Assembly (NCBI GenBank): GCA_013399895.1
Contig: VXBA01005487.1
Span: forward strand, 76,602-140,601
Reading direction: 5' to 3'
DNA length: 64,000 nucleotides
From: Serilophus lunatus
Taxonomy: Eukaryota > Chordata > Aves > Passeriformes > Eurylaimidae
A model generated the notes under the pieces. That model did no database searches. It saw only the letters and a list, made by a program, of their open reading frames with translations, and had not been told where the DNA came from. The translations under genes and the position numbers were made by a program. Of this stretch, positions 49,042 through 61,946 are shown in pieces; position 1 is the first letter of the stretch; every line of letters starts with the position of its first letter.

Positions 49042-49234
49042 ACATGGTGTATGGGTATTTGTTAAAGCTGTTTTGCACTTTTTTCTCCTTCTTTTCAAGC
49101 TGTGCTTTGGGCTTATGACTGTTATGTCCCTCCATATTCTGTGCAGTCTTACTTCTTGACACTATGGTTAGAAGCTAAAAATTAACTTAATAATGCAATT
49201 CTGGGTCATGTAATTTATTGTTGCAAGTTAACTT

Positions 49235-49803
49235 TGTTAAGGTAGCTCAGCCCCACACAGCAGCTTACTTGGTCCCCCCACTTGGTGAGATAGGGGCAAG
49301 AATTGTGAGATTGAAAGTGAAAAAGCTCATAGGTTGAAATAAAGAAAGTTTAATATATAAAGCAAAGCTGCATACACAAGCAAAGCAAAAATATTAAATT
49401 TTTTTGTCACTTCCCATGGGCAGTCAAAGGTTTAGAGTCATCCCAGGAGAGCAGGTCTACATTGCACATAACAATTAGTTAGGAGATAAATACCATCACT
49501 CTGAATGCTCTGCCTTTCCTTCTTCTTCCTCTGGCTTTATATGCTGAGCATGACACATTAAGGTATGGGATATCACTTTGACCAGTTCGAATCAGCTGTC
49601 TCAGATGTGTCCTCTCATAGTCTCTCACCCACCCCCTGTCCTCTCACTGTCAGGGCAAAGTGGGAAACAGAAAATGATTTTGACTTTCAGGAAAATAAAA
49701 TAATAGCTAGTTTTACACTACTGTTTTGTTCACAAATCCAAAACACAACATTACAGGAGCCACTATGAGGAAAATTGACCCTATCCCAAACAAAACCAGT
49801 ACA
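49235..49803 (-). mobile_element. Avian ERV solo LTR
   Basis: A 569-bp element runs on + from TGTTAAGGTAGCTCAGCCCC to CCAGTACA. On the minus strand it starts TGTACTGGTTTTGTTTGGGA, carries a TATA box (GCATATAAAGC) in mid-element and ends with the TTTCAACC...GGGGCTGAGCTACCTTAACA region. The family also occurs at 20170-20706 and 31200-31814. No target duplication is evident, and no internal genes adjoin it. Confidence 0.8.
49536..49542 (-). promoter_or_regulatory. LTR TATA box (ATATAAA)
   Basis: TTTATAT on + reads ATATAAA on the minus strand, in the context TGCTCAGCATATAAAGCCAG, at the expected mid-LTR position. Confidence 0.6.
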
Positions 49804-51024
49804 TCTATGAAAGATTACTTCAGGATATATTTATCTCTTTTTTTAAGGATGACTTATGGTGGTATTATTTTGCTTAAAATGAGATGTCATTTGGTTACCT
49901 AAAACCTCTCCTTCAATAATTTATTTTACTTCTTTATATTGATAGAATTTAGGCAATAAAGAGTAGATGAAACTAAACTATTTGAACAATATATACTTAT
50001 TTAATTATGTTTATAGAAAGCTATCATTATGCATTCCTAATTTGACATTTACTTCTGTAGTTTTGATACAGATTCACAGCCTTTAGAACAGTGCCTTTTA
50101 GGGCACTGGAGGTGGACCAGGACTCCTGTACTCCTCTTTATTAAAAAGTAAATGCTCCATCTGCCCTTTTTTGTTACATAACATGGTGACAATAACAAAG
50201 TAATAATATCTAGAGGGAAAAGTACCATCTCTCTGTGTAGCTAAGGATGACTGCATAACAGTGTGTGATTCTGTTACTCTTGTTCCATTACAATATGTTA
50301 CAGAGGCAAAAAAAATTATTTTATTGGTCTAAATCTATGATGTTTGTGGTAACATTATGGTAATGTAGTAACATGAGAAGATTTGTGGTTTGAACAGGAT
50401 TGCATTAGAAAATGCCTAGTATAATAATTCCTGTTGATTTAGTCTAAGTTCACCAAACTAAAGGAAACAGAGAGCAGTAAATTTATATGTTACACTTCAG
50501 ATAGCAATATGCACCTATATTTGACCTATTTTTTAATCTGTTTACAGAATAATTCTATCATGTGATTCATGACTCACCTGAAGAAATTATTCCACTCTGT
50601 CATAAACTCCATGTTCCAAATAGATAAAGATATGGAGCATCTCCACTGTCATTTCAGTTTATAGAAATTTTATATTTAGAATCTAGGTTAATAGAAGTTG
50701 AAAATACTGATTAAATGAGCCTAATATGGAATGGGGAAGAAGAGGGGAAGACGGAGGTGAGAGATGAAATTCTACTTGAATATCAGTAAAAATTTCAGAT
50801 TTTTTTCCCTGTCTAAAGTTTGTATTTTGAAAGTCTAACTAAATTAACTTGACAATGGCAAAGACAGATTCACAATGAAAGTTAAAATTACCTTCTTTCT
50901 TAGTTCTTAATTGCTCTCTTTTCCCTATTTAGTAATTACTCTGTGACAGAATATTTGGTTTTAAATAATTATTGTATCTAACTGCTTGACCATATTTGAA
51001 TATTTATTTTTTCAAGAAAATTCC

Positions 51025-51091
51025 TTTTTTTTTTTTTTTTTTTNNNNNNNNNNNNNNNNNNNNNNNNNNTTTTTTTTTTTTTTTTTTTTTT
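51025..51091. repeat. Poly-T tract with 26-N assembly gap
   Basis: 19 T, then 26 N (51044-51069), then 22 T. The true tract may be one homopolymer of about 60 or more bases that sequencing could not resolve. Confidence 0.9.
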
Positions 51092-51965
51092 CCGTAGTTC
51101 TGTCTTAGATCTAATGTCAGCTTTTCATTAGAGGCACTTACATCTAGAAATAGGATCATTTCTTCTGTTGTCAGGATTAAGAAGAGAGAAAGAAAACCCA
51201 CTTATTGTTCCCTCACTGTGTTTTAGATTATTCTTTAAAATCTTCTTATTCTTTGCCTGCATATCAGCAAAAACAGATCCTATGAAATTCCAGTAATTAG
51301 AATTCAGCTCTGTTATTTTGGTTGTTATTTCATTATGCATCAACAGCACAGTGATTTTTTTTTTCTTTAACAATTGTGCTCTGGAAAGGCATTAAATCCC
51401 ATCTCATCCTGTTCTTTGAGGAAGAGGCAGTTTTCATGCAATGTACTTTTTCTGTACGTGTGCAAAATTCTCTTTTCTCAAAATCAGAAGACTGGAATAG
51501 GGCAGAAAATCTCTGATTATGTCTGCAGTATCTGTCAGTTTGCCAGATTATTAGCTTAATGATAGAATATCCATTAAAAGTAAAGAAAGAAAAAGTGTTG
51601 GGGGTTTTTTTTTTGCTTTCTTTGTGCACCATAAACGGATATTTTTGTTAAAACCAACGAGGACATTAATTTTCAAACATCATTTCCTTCTTGATGCACA
51701 GAAATGAATGTTGCATAGAGATTTATTCTAGCCTCTCTGATTTTCATCTTCATCTAAAAGGGAGTAGAGGGAGAATAAAAAATGTTACTACTTGTTGTAG
51801 TTTTAAAATTTGAATTATGTTAGTAAGCAATAGATTAGGTAAAGGGATAATTATTTTATGGGTCCAGGTAACATTTGGGTGCTACAGGATCTGAAGAACG
51901 CTTGTTAGAGGGGGGAAAACCCCATTAAATTCAACTTAAAAGTAATCTCTTCATAATGCTGATCA

Positions 51966-52002
51966 TTTTTGTTTGTTTGTTTTTGTTGTTGTTGTTGTTT
52001 TT
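51966..52002 (+). repeat. (TTG)n / (GTTT)n microsatellite
   Basis: GTTTGTTTGTTTTTGTTGTT followed by further TTG units. Confidence 0.85.
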
Positions 52003-52498
52003 ACTAGAATACTGTAATAGACATAAGAGAGGGAATCATTAATTAAATGCTATTTTATTACATTCTCTAGTGAAAATTAACTGTCACAGTGCTTAGGATT
52101 TGGACTTTACCACTGCGAGTCAACCACAGTTTGTTGGCACTATTAAGCACAGTAAATTTTGAATTTGTCTGTGACTTATTTCCAGTTTTTTTGGAGTGAT
52201 TGATGAGTCTTGTGGAGTGCTAGTTGTATCAGACTAAGACAAAGAAAGAAAACAGTGAAAGAAAATAAAACAGGAGTTCATAAACAGGAAATCTTGAAAT
52301 TAGGAGATGCATGTGAAGTTGGTACTAACTCAGGAAGCTCATCCACACTTTGGCTTATATTATAATATCAATGGAGTATGTTGCATATCTAGAAGCTTAC
52401 AATCAAAACTTATCAACAGGAGCAAGGATAAACCCATTGGTATACTTCTATATACAGTATTCATAATCTTGCCTGTAATTTGAACATTGCATTTAAAA

Positions 52499-52601
52499 AA
52501 TACATGGTGTGTCTCTTGGGGATGGTCCTGTGCAGGACTAAGAATTGAACTCAATGATCCTTGTGGGCCCCTTCCAACTCAGCATACTCAATGATTCAGT
52601 G
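52499..52601 (+). mobile_element. CR1 LINE 3' tail fragment, sense
   Basis: GGGATGGTCCTGTGCAGGAC, GAACTCAATGATCCTTGTGG and GCCCCTTCCAACTCAGCATA, ending CAATGATTCAGTGAT. This is a CR1 3' end with a decayed 8-mer tail. Confidence 0.8.
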
Positions 52602-52748
52602 ATATTTATAATAAAATATATTATCAGCTTTAGTGCAGAAATTAGAGGCCTTGTTTAGATATTCCTTAGAGGCAAGAATTGCATGACAGTGTAAGTTAGT
52701 TTTCAGGCAACTCAACTGATCTTTTTAAAGTAAAAATAACCACTTAAA

Positions 52749-53035
52749 AATCATAGAATCATAGAATCATCATCATCCTGACTTGGAAGAGACCCACAAG
52801 GATCGTTGAAGTCCCGCTCCTAGGCCAGTACAGGACAGCCTGAAGGATCTCACCATGTGCCTGAAAGCGTTGTCCAAATGCTTCTTGAAGTATGGTAGGT
52901 TTAGTACTGTGACCAATTCCCTAGGGAGACTTATCCAGTATATTCCTAATGTCCAACCTAAACTCACCTTATGCAGCTTCATGTCATTCCCTGCCAAGTC
53001 ATGCTTTATATCTCCTGTACACTGTGGGAAGATTC
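52749..53035 (-). mobile_element. CR1 LINE 3' fragment, antisense
   Basis: Starts with a clean reversed CR1 tail, AATCATAGAATCATAGAATC, then GACTTGGAAGAGACCCACAA, ACCATGTGCCTGAAAGCGTT, TCCTAATGTCCAACCTAAAC and CAGCTTCATGTCATTCCCTG. It is 5'-truncated and faces the sense CR1 tail 147 bp away. Confidence 0.85.
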
Positions 53036-55845
53036 ATCTTTAAGAAATAAAGTTGGTTGTCTGTGATGTAGCATTAGTAAAGAGGGAAATAAACAGAGTA
53101 GTTTCACTTCCAAAAGGGCTCAACTTTTTAGAACCTTTTTGTTTCTATGTAACCTTTTATAAACAGGAACACACTGGACATGAAGAGCTAATAACATAAG
53201 GTTCATCTAATTAAAGTCTTAACTGTGCAATCCAAATATGTAGTTACTAAGTTACAATGACATTTATATTTACAGGCTGAAATACCTAGGTAATAAAAGC
53301 TTCAGTAGGAACACAGTTAAATTTGTGGTGCCCGAAATAGTCGATGCTTCCACTTCTTTCTGATGTTCTGGTATTAGTCTAGTGTCTAAGGTTGGTAGTC
53401 ATCCTCAGGAGGGATGGGGGGTGAGGGAGAGGATTAAAAGAAGTTATCAATCATGAGTTCTTTTCACAAAGAAGTTTATGCTTAGTGATGACCCCTTCTT
53501 CAGATTTGAGTCTGTCATAGAATTTCATTTTTTTAAATATTTATAAACACCATGACATTGTTTGACTTCTATTCATTGGTTGCCATCTAAGCTGTGACTA
53601 TCTTTGTCCTTTTGTGAAGACAGTTTGCAGTTATTAGTTTAGGTTCTATGATACCCTCCTTCAACCCCAGTGTAACATATGGGGTAGTGTTCATTAACTC
53701 ATAAGCTTTATAGATTTGTTTGACCTTTGCTATAAGTAATATTCATAGGCAACAGCACATTGACCGCTAAACTCAATTCTGGTCAAGACAAGACACGAGA
53801 TGTCGTACTACCAAGTTAACAGAAATCCTGTGGCCTTCCACTAGTAAGGTCAAATCACTACATGAACTGGCATCACCACCACACTCTTAGTATTAACTTT
53901 GAAGTATATTCCACGTAGACACCTTTTACTGTGTGGATTTTTTTCATTTGGGTTTTGTTCTCTTTGGCTTAGGGCTTTTTAGAGGGTTTTTGGAAGGGAT
54001 ATTTTTCTGCTTTTGAGGCTATTTAAGGAAATTAGTCAGGGACCCACCTGTTGATCCTCCAGAAGGTAAAAGTAACCAATATACACTAGTACTTTTATAG
54101 TATTGAGCTGAATTCCAAATCAAGTTGCATCAAATTTATTGTCAATAGTTTAAGGGTATTTGGAAGAAAAAGACTGATAAAAATTTAATCTTTGAAAAAA
54201 ATAAAAATGAAGCATAACTCAATATAGAATACCAGACCATATCTACTATAAGCATATCTACACTTCTGTTCTTTAGACTATGCAAGGCTTGATATTCTAC
54301 AGCCTGACTCAATGACCATTTTTCCTGTTTTAACTTTTAATTTAAGGGGGTATATTATGAAACTAAACAGCTTCAGTGGAACAGCCTGCCTTTCTCATAT
54401 TTTGCTTCCTCAGCTCCTAACATAGCAAAACAAACAAAAAAATTTGCTTCTCCTCTCACTCTAAAATACTTGCTTTCAGAGAGTAATAACATTTAGTTGT
54501 AGTTATGTACCTAACACAAGTTCTCAAAATTCTTCTGCCTAAGGAACACAGGAAATTGAATAAAAAGTTTTTAAACAATGCTGTAAATCTGTAACTGAAT
54601 GGCCTGGGGTCCGTGGGTTCCTTTGAAGGCAACTTGTTTAAACCCATACATAACTCTTTATATCGCATCCTAGCAGAGTCTGATCACATGGTGACGTGAA
54701 GTTGTGAAGTGGTTCAGCTAATACCTTTAAGAGAAAGTAAATTACTTGGGACTGTAAGGGAAGGGTCATCTGGTCACAAATAACTTCTTTTCTAAGATAC
54801 TGTAAAAATACTACCTATAAAGGAATTTGTTAGGATTGAGGCTCAAGAAAAAAAAATCAAAGCGATAAGTCCATCTCAAAAGTCCAATCTTAAGAGTGCT
54901 CATTGGTAAATAAGGGGAAAAAAAAAAAGTTTAGCAAGAAGCTTTGCTTAATAATTTTGGCTCTGTTCTTATGGCTTTGAATTGATTTAAACCTTTGAAC
55001 AAGGAAGAAATCCAAGAAAAAAATAAGAATTATGTTATTCCAGTGCATATGTATTATGAGCTTTCAAAGTTACCTATTAGTTGTCTTTTTGAAGTATTAA
55101 GTGGTTTTGTTGCTGATGGTTGTAGCAATTGTAATTTTTTATCCAGTTTCACTTTCCATCTCAGTAAAATTGTTGGATTCAATAAAATGACGTTTTATGA
55201 GAACAGAGAAAATCTAGGTCTTTAATGCATCAAATTCCTGTGGTTAGAAAAATTACGGAATCACTGTGACTTTTTTTTTTTTTTTCCACAGTGCTCTAAA
55301 AACTCATTATCTTTCATTTGGTTCTTACCAACTATCAAAACAATGGCAATCCTCAACAGGTAGCTTTAGTCGGAAGTCACAACAGTATTTACCAGGGCAT
55401 CAATGTGATATAATATTTTTTGAATATAATTTTGAACCTTATTGCAGAGGTGTTTCCAAACTATGTGTAACTAAAGAGAACCACTAGCTGAACTGTGTAA
55501 TGGTATATCTCCTCTGCTTCCCCAACATAGTGACTTTATTGAGGAAATTGCTCCTTGAAGCTGTTGTGTGTTGAATATCATTCCTTGTCAATCTTTAATG
55601 AGCTGGTCATTTAGGGAAAAAGTGCTGGTTTAAGTCTTAACAACATATCAATCCTACTTATACACTTTTTTGTAAAAGTTCATGAAAGGCCTAAAGGATC
55701 AACAAAAGTGTTTGCTCTATCTCATGCGCATCATTCATTCAACACAACTTCATCTTTTGTAGTAACTCAGATTCTTGTGTTTTAATATTTATATCTCTTA
55801 AAATTGACCACAAAGTCAAGTTTAACTCTTCCCAAGTTTGTATAT
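53036..55845. other. Intronic sequence without recognisable genes
   Basis: AT-rich overall, with a somewhat richer 53300-53880 stretch that I cannot assign. A 76-codon frame from 54995 is discussed under rejected items. Confidence 0.5.
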
Positions 55846-56220
55846 TGTAATGGGTTTAATCTTGGGGTTTTTTTCTTGGGGGGGGAGAGAAGAGGTTTTG
55901 TCTTTTAAAACTTTTTCTTTTCTTTTTTCTTTTTTTTTTTTTTTTTCCTCTTTTCTGAGAGGGGGAACAGGCTAGGATGATCCCAGTACCTGAGAAGCAT
56001 CAGGCTGCTCCTGCCTGTTCCCTGCCGGGGCCGTGTCCATGCTGCCGGCGTTCACCCCACGCCGCTGCCAGGCATTTGACGATTTGTTGTTTCTCAATGG
56101 TATAAAAGCAGGGGCCAAAAAATACTTGAAGTGAGAGTGGATTGTTGGTTATTTAGGCTCTGACTATTAGTTTATATCTCACTTTTTCTGCTGGTGCATT
56201 TGTATTTGCACCTGGTCAGG
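55846..56220 (+). mobile_element. Probable ERV LTR with TATA box, sense orientation
   Basis: Starts TGTAATGGGTTTAATCTTGG, followed by a long polypyrimidine tract (55904-55955). A GC-rich U3-like block then appears (GCCGGGGCCGTGTCC, GCCGGCGTTCACCCCACGCC), then TATAAAAGCAGGGGCC at 56101, with about 110 bp downstream. The GC content contrasts sharply with the intron. The 3' boundary (a CA near 56218) and the family are uncertain, and I see no target duplication. Confidence 0.55.
56101..56107 (+). promoter_or_regulatory. TATA box (TATAAAA) of the LTR
   Basis: TATAAAAG follows a CTCAATGG context and a GC-rich upstream block, as in an LTR core promoter. It points along the CCDC102B sense strand. 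Confidence 0.5.
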
Positions 56221-59200
56221 TTAACTTGGCAGAATCTGACTGGAATATAATGTTGTGGTACTTTTTATGTGAGAAGAAATGAAGTTTCATCATCATTCTT
56301 ATGACTGATGAGATTTGTAAAATAAGGGGGAGTCCAATTACTAAATGGTGTTTCAGGAAAAAAGATAACTGAGTTTCTCAGTCACTGCTGACTGCTAATC
56401 AGTTTGTTGAGTGATAATTAAAATGTTTTGCTTTAACCTAGAATGACTTCACTGTTTAAGTTCTAGCTAAATGGCTCTTTCTGATAAGGAACTGCATTCC
56501 TTTTCTATATGTAAGTGTCAGTTCCCTGTTTTAAGAGGAAAAATTGTGAATAGCTCTTTAAGGATTTTAGAATTCCCTTCAGTTTTTTCCTATTCAAAAC
56601 AGCAATTGATTACATTCATAAGGCTTATAAAATTTTTTGTTGGTAAAGGTAAGAAAAGAGAATGAAATATGTCAAAGATAAAGAAGATGCTGATGTTTTC
56701 AACCTATTTTTTAAGATCTTCCTCCTTTAACTTTTAACATGCTCATTTTCTGTTTCATAAAGGGTTATTGAGACAAAAGTGAAAAAAGTACATACATAAA
56801 TGCAAGCGACTTCCTATTCCATCCATTAATAATAAAATTATCTTTCTTAGATAAGTGAAACAAGTTAAAACACATTAAATTGAAATAAAAATCTTCTGGA
56901 TTTTTTTCCTTAAGAAATATTTAATGAAAGAGTTTATTTCTATGGTTTTGTCTGCATTAGGTTTTATTAAAAAATATATGACTGTAAAAATTATTATATT
57001 GTTATATTAAAAATCAAGAACTGCAACTTTCAGAAAAAAAGAAACTTCCAATAGAGTGGTATCTCATTTGCAGGTAATCCAGATTTCAATGCAAGCTCTT
57101 CAGATACATACAGATCATACATGACTATGATCAAGACAAAATTTTTTAGAGCAGAACCATCATTCCTAGTAGCCTAAGTAATCCTTTTGAAAGATTTATC
57201 TAACAGTCAGATAAGATCATACCCAAGTTTAATTTGTTTGGTCTGGGAAAAAAAAGTTGGTCCACCAAAAAGTCAAGCAACTGATAACACTGAAGATAAT
57301 AATCTTTTCCCCCATAGTAACATATGCAACCCCAGAATGCCCCATTTTCCAAAGTAGATTTGTGATATAAAAGATTTATGCAGAAGTCAGCCACGATTCA
57401 AACACACAATTCTAGCCTGAATCCCAGATTAAATACTGTTTAAATCTGATTAAATCTGTTGTTAGTCTAAAACCTAGGCTTTTTATAAGTATCTGTATTG
57501 TTTATATAGTGATCCAAAACTAGAAAATGGTCTTAATACTCTTAATCAGGTTTATTTAGGCAAAATATTTGCCTAAATAATTTAGGCAAATATTTGCTTT
57601 AATTTTTATTTTGATTGACTGTTAGCATAAACAAATCAGGATGTATGCTAATCACAGAATTAATATATGCTAGTTTAGAGAATTGAAGTGTCTTTGGAGA
57701 GCTCTGAAAAAAAAAGATAATTTTGTACTAGTTTTTCTTTCACTATTAAAATTGCAAAGAATAAAATTATAAATATTTAGAATTATTTTTGAGTTATTTT
57801 TCTTTTATATTGGTCATATTTAAAGGCTGAATACTCTAGTTCAGGGCATATGGAAATCTATAAGTGTTACTTTCATATATTAAGATGAAAAAGTCATATG
57901 GAATAGGACTTTTTTGTTTGACGTTTTTGTTTCACCCTTTCTGGATTTAACTAAAACCTTTAAACACCACAAATATTTTATTAAAAATACAGAAAGTCAA
58001 ATGCAGAAAGCAGTATCGAGTCTTTAAATGTGTAGGGACATCTATAAGAGCAGATCATAGGATATACAAACTTTCTTGAAAAGTGCAAAGCAGGGGAAAA
58101 GCTGGTTTAGCTTATCCACCTCCTAGCAAAGTCAAGCTATTATTTGGGATAGTTTGTTTTGCCCACAGGCAGAAGTAATGCCAGTGTTCCCTCTTCACAT
58201 TTACTCTAGGTAGCAGAGCTTTTTGGGAAAGCACTCTAAGCAATGGTAAGCAGGAAGCTGGAAGCGCAGAGCAAGCAGGCAGCTTGTGGGGAAAAGACAA
58301 TCTGTCTGTGCTCAGAGGAGTAACATCTCACTTTAGCAAGATTTATTGCAGCTTCAAGCTGAAACAAGTTTCTTGATTTATATTAAAAAAGAGAATGTGG
58401 ATGTCTTGATCAAAGCACTGTCCTAATAATTAATTGATCTGTGCTGTATGTTCAGTTTTGTGCAGACTTGAAGAAGACAGGTAGTAGCTCCCTGCCTCAA
58501 ATTTCTCATCTATCAAAATGGACGATACTTTCCTACTTTGTCAGTTTATAATGAACAAAAACTATTGGTCATAGAGTCGCCAGTATTGTGGGTCCATAGT
58601 TCCACAGAGAAACTTGAAATACTAATATTCAGTACCTCAACGTATTTTATACTAATATTTCCTCATTGTGTTTTGATCTCTGCCAAGTGGTTGACCCACT
58701 GTTTTGACTGGATTTAGAGCAATTTACACGTGTGACACTAACTGGCTATGAGTAACTTTATCTTTCATTTCTATGTATATACACAGAAATTATCTTTTTG
58801 TCTTGATTTTAGATAAACATGATTCATATATGTAATGAAATGAAAGCTGTTGCTTTTTTAAAACAAATTCCTAAAAAAACACAAAACATTTACATAGACC
58901 TTGTTGACCATAGATATGTACATAATAAGCATTATAAATGAATCTATAGTGTATCATATGAGAAAAATAAAAATTCTCTATATTTGCTACATGATAAGGC
59001 ATATCTCTGTGTATTACCTAAGACTTATAATTTTTCAGTTTTCCATGTTAGTCTTTTTGCATAGAAGTGGTGTAGCTTGAATATCTTGAGAAAAACCCAG
59101 GTGATATAGCAGCAGAGAAGTATTTAATGAATAAGCCCTTTAATTACATTCTCGTTCTGCTATATGCTCAAGATTGTAAAATTGCTGAAGAGTAAGTAAT

Positions 59201-61036
59201 TGAATAGCAATTTAAGAGTGAATTTATTAAATCAATTAGATCTACAAAAAATATTTTGAGACACAGTGCTGCTATGTTGTGCACACCAAGTCTATAAAAA
59301 TTTAAGATCGATGTTTGTAAATGTAGCATAGTTTCTAATGGGAATTTGTCTTGCTTATAATAGTAAAAATGATTGATTTTGCCTGTCTCATAAAGCTTAT
59401 TCTGTAAGTTATTCTTATCCTAATAGTACCTCAGAGGTAGGCCATTTAATTTCAGATTTCTGGGGAATCTCTAGGCATAATAAAAGATTTAGTAAACTGA
59501 TGAAAATTTATAACAGTGATTGAAAAATTTCGGTGCTTTTGTTTTCCCCTAAATCAAACTTATCTTCTATATTAACTAGTTTAATAAAGCTGTCAATTTC
59601 TCTGCACTCTGAACTCCCATGAACATTATGTTAAAATTTTATGTGTGATATAATATGTACCATATTTCATGTGATACTTTAGAAAGCTAATGAAAAATTA
59701 ATTTATGCAAGTTGATGGGTCTCTGTACTGTAACTGGCCAAACATAAGGACAGATAATGCTTACAAGGGCTTAATGTAAGAGCAAGACCAATTGCTACTT
59801 TAGCCTTTCTGAAGGCATGAACGCATATTATGGTGTTATGTGCATTACATTAAAGTCTGAGAGAAGTTACTAAATGGAATCAAGACCTTATGATACACTC
59901 TTCTTTGTCTCTCCATTTTAGTGATAAACTACTTCCTCTTCTTCCTCCTGTAAAATATCTGTGATCCTTTAGATCATCTTGACCACATCTCCTATTTCAC
60001 GAGACACTATTTCCCTGCTTAGTCTCCAGAGACACACAATACCTTGAAATACAGCTTTATTCTTAGTTTTTGTGCTTTCTTTTTCCTTCTCCACTTTAAA
60101 ATGTTCTTTGACATCTGATAGTTAAAACTTCAGTCACTGTTGTTATGTTCCTGCTTTACCTCCATCAGGTTACTTGGATATTCAAGGTCTTATCAATTAA
60201 TATTTTAGTTTCCAGATTCTGTATATTAATTTTTCACTATACTCCTCCGTCATCAGAATTCAGGAAATTTTCAGTCTGAAGAGCCAAGTTTCATATTCGA
60301 TGAATATTTATTATAAAAATTTGTTCCGCTGTGTACGATGTGTGATCTATATATTAGCACTAACATCAAAATGGGGTAGGAGAGTGAAATCAACAATATT
60401 ATTTGCTAAAGACTGTGTACATATTCCCATGACATTCACTGAAGTATCATAAAGATCAAAGCAGTAAATTAATGTGTTCAACATCAAACAGACAAATTGA
60501 TCATTTATTTAACTAAAAATGAGACCTGAAAAACTTTTAGTTTAAAAGCACAAAAGCGAGTAGTGAAATATTAAGATTATTAACAGTGAATTTTGTCCAC
60601 AGGAGGTGATCTCAGAATACTAGTATAAGCAAATTCATTTATTATCTCTTTTTAAAGTAATAAAAGGGAAGTGTTTGCAGACTATCACTCTCTATATCAG
60701 CTTGGGTATTTTTGAATGGCCTCTTTGAGTATTAAGCAATCATTTTGGGAAGTAAAGTAATAAATCCATGGTCTTAAAATATTACAGCTCAATGAGCTTG
60801 AAAATATCCTAAAATTCATATCCCTGTTTTGTAAGTTATGAAGTGTTGGAGATGAAAAAAAGTAAATTTGAACTGGTTGTCTTTATTAAGGTTCCTGATA
60901 GTTTGAATTTATAACCATAAAGAACAGTGAAACATGGAGAATGGAAGACTTACAGTTAAAAACTTCAAAATGTCTAATTGATTGCTGGAACAGCCAATAG
61001 AAAAGCTGATTTGATGTTTTCTTTTGAACAGATAAC
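56221..61036. other. Intronic sequence without recognisable genes
   Basis: Long AT-rich intron. A slightly GC-richer patch at 58090-58320 is unassigned. No splice-flanked coding stretch was recognised. Confidence 0.55.
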
Positions 61037-61290
61037 AGGATCGCAGAACAGGTAAGGTCAGAAGGGAGCATAGTGAGGTCATCTGGTCAAACCTTCCTGC
61101 TCAATCAGGGTCATACCAGAGCACATGACACAGGATTGTATCCAAATGATCCTTAACTATCGCCAGTAAGGGAAGCTCCACAACCTCTCTTGTCTACCCT
61201 TTCCAGTGCTCATCTGCACAGTACAGAATTCTTGCTCATGTTCAGGTGGAACTTACTGTACATCAGATATTTATGTTCAGCCATCAGTGG
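61037..61290 (-). mobile_element. CR1 LINE 3' fragment, antisense
   Basis: Reversed CR1 3' end: AGGATCGCAGAACAGGTAAG, GAGGTCATCTGGTCAAACCT, CCTGCTCAATCAGGGTCATA, GCTCCACAACCTCTCTTGTC and CTCATGTTCAGGTGGAACTT. It is diverged and 5'-truncated. Confidence 0.75.
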
Positions 61291-61946
61291 TTGGCTGGGT
61301 AATACTTTCCCTACTCAGGAAATATTATTGGCAGCAGGAGACACTGACACTTGAGAAACACAGCAATACCTGACTCTTTGCCAGGTTGATGCAGCTCCAA
61401 CATCCACATAACTCATGAAAGTAAAATTACTTTTATTACAAATGCTATAGCATCTCCTAGGCCTGACCTTACTGCCTTAAATGAGTAATCAGTTGCCCCA
61501 GTCTTGCATTAGCACACCACTCAATGCATCACCTTGTGTGCTCTCACCTAGTACACTTGCCTTGCTCACTGGGAGGTGTTTTTTGAACTAAAATGTATGA
61601 GCCCTTTAGATCAGACAGAGAGCACTGGTGGCTTAAATAAACACCACTACAAATTCTTTACCTAAAGAGTCTACTTGTTTAAGGATTCAGAAGTATACTG
61701 AGCTACTGTTCTACTGTGAAATAGACAAATAGGATGCTAGTTACTTTAAAGCCATTTTCCTGACTTTTAATGGAATGCACCAGTTAGTGGGTGTAAAGTA
61801 AGTGATGGAAACAAACTAGTAATATTGACCATAAGGAAAAATTTAAAAAGTACTTACCAGAGTTTGGAGTAGGGGGAAGGCTCTAAATTTTGTTCTGTTT
61901 CTATAAGTTAAAGGATTTTTTTTTCACTTTCTCTTTTAATCTACAG

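Larger units (their letters stand above)
49804..52498. other. Intronic sequence; poly-T gap and TTG repeat
   Basis: AT-rich intron containing the poly-T/N tract (51025-51091) and a (TTG)n repeat (51966-52002). The minus-strand frames at 51128-51632 beside the poly-T have no homology I recognise. Confidence 0.55.

Noticed and set aside
51128..51632. Two overlapping minus-strand frames (81 and 99 codons).
   Set aside because: No homology, initiation context or splice pattern I can support. Kept only as part of the poly-T observation.
53312..53330. TGGTGCCCGAAAT resembling a retroviral primer-binding site.
   Set aside because: The match is short, no LTR end lies directly upstream, and no gag-pol sequence follows.
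54995..55225. An open frame reading NKEEIQEKNKNY...HMYYELSK, which at matching spacing recalls the CCDC102B C-terminal wording LQEKNQELL...HAYYKLNR.
   Set aside because: There is no usable pyrimidine tract before it, an in-frame stop lies just upstream, and the sequence after YYELSK loses coiled-coil character. The two true exons are far better conserved, so I take it as chance.
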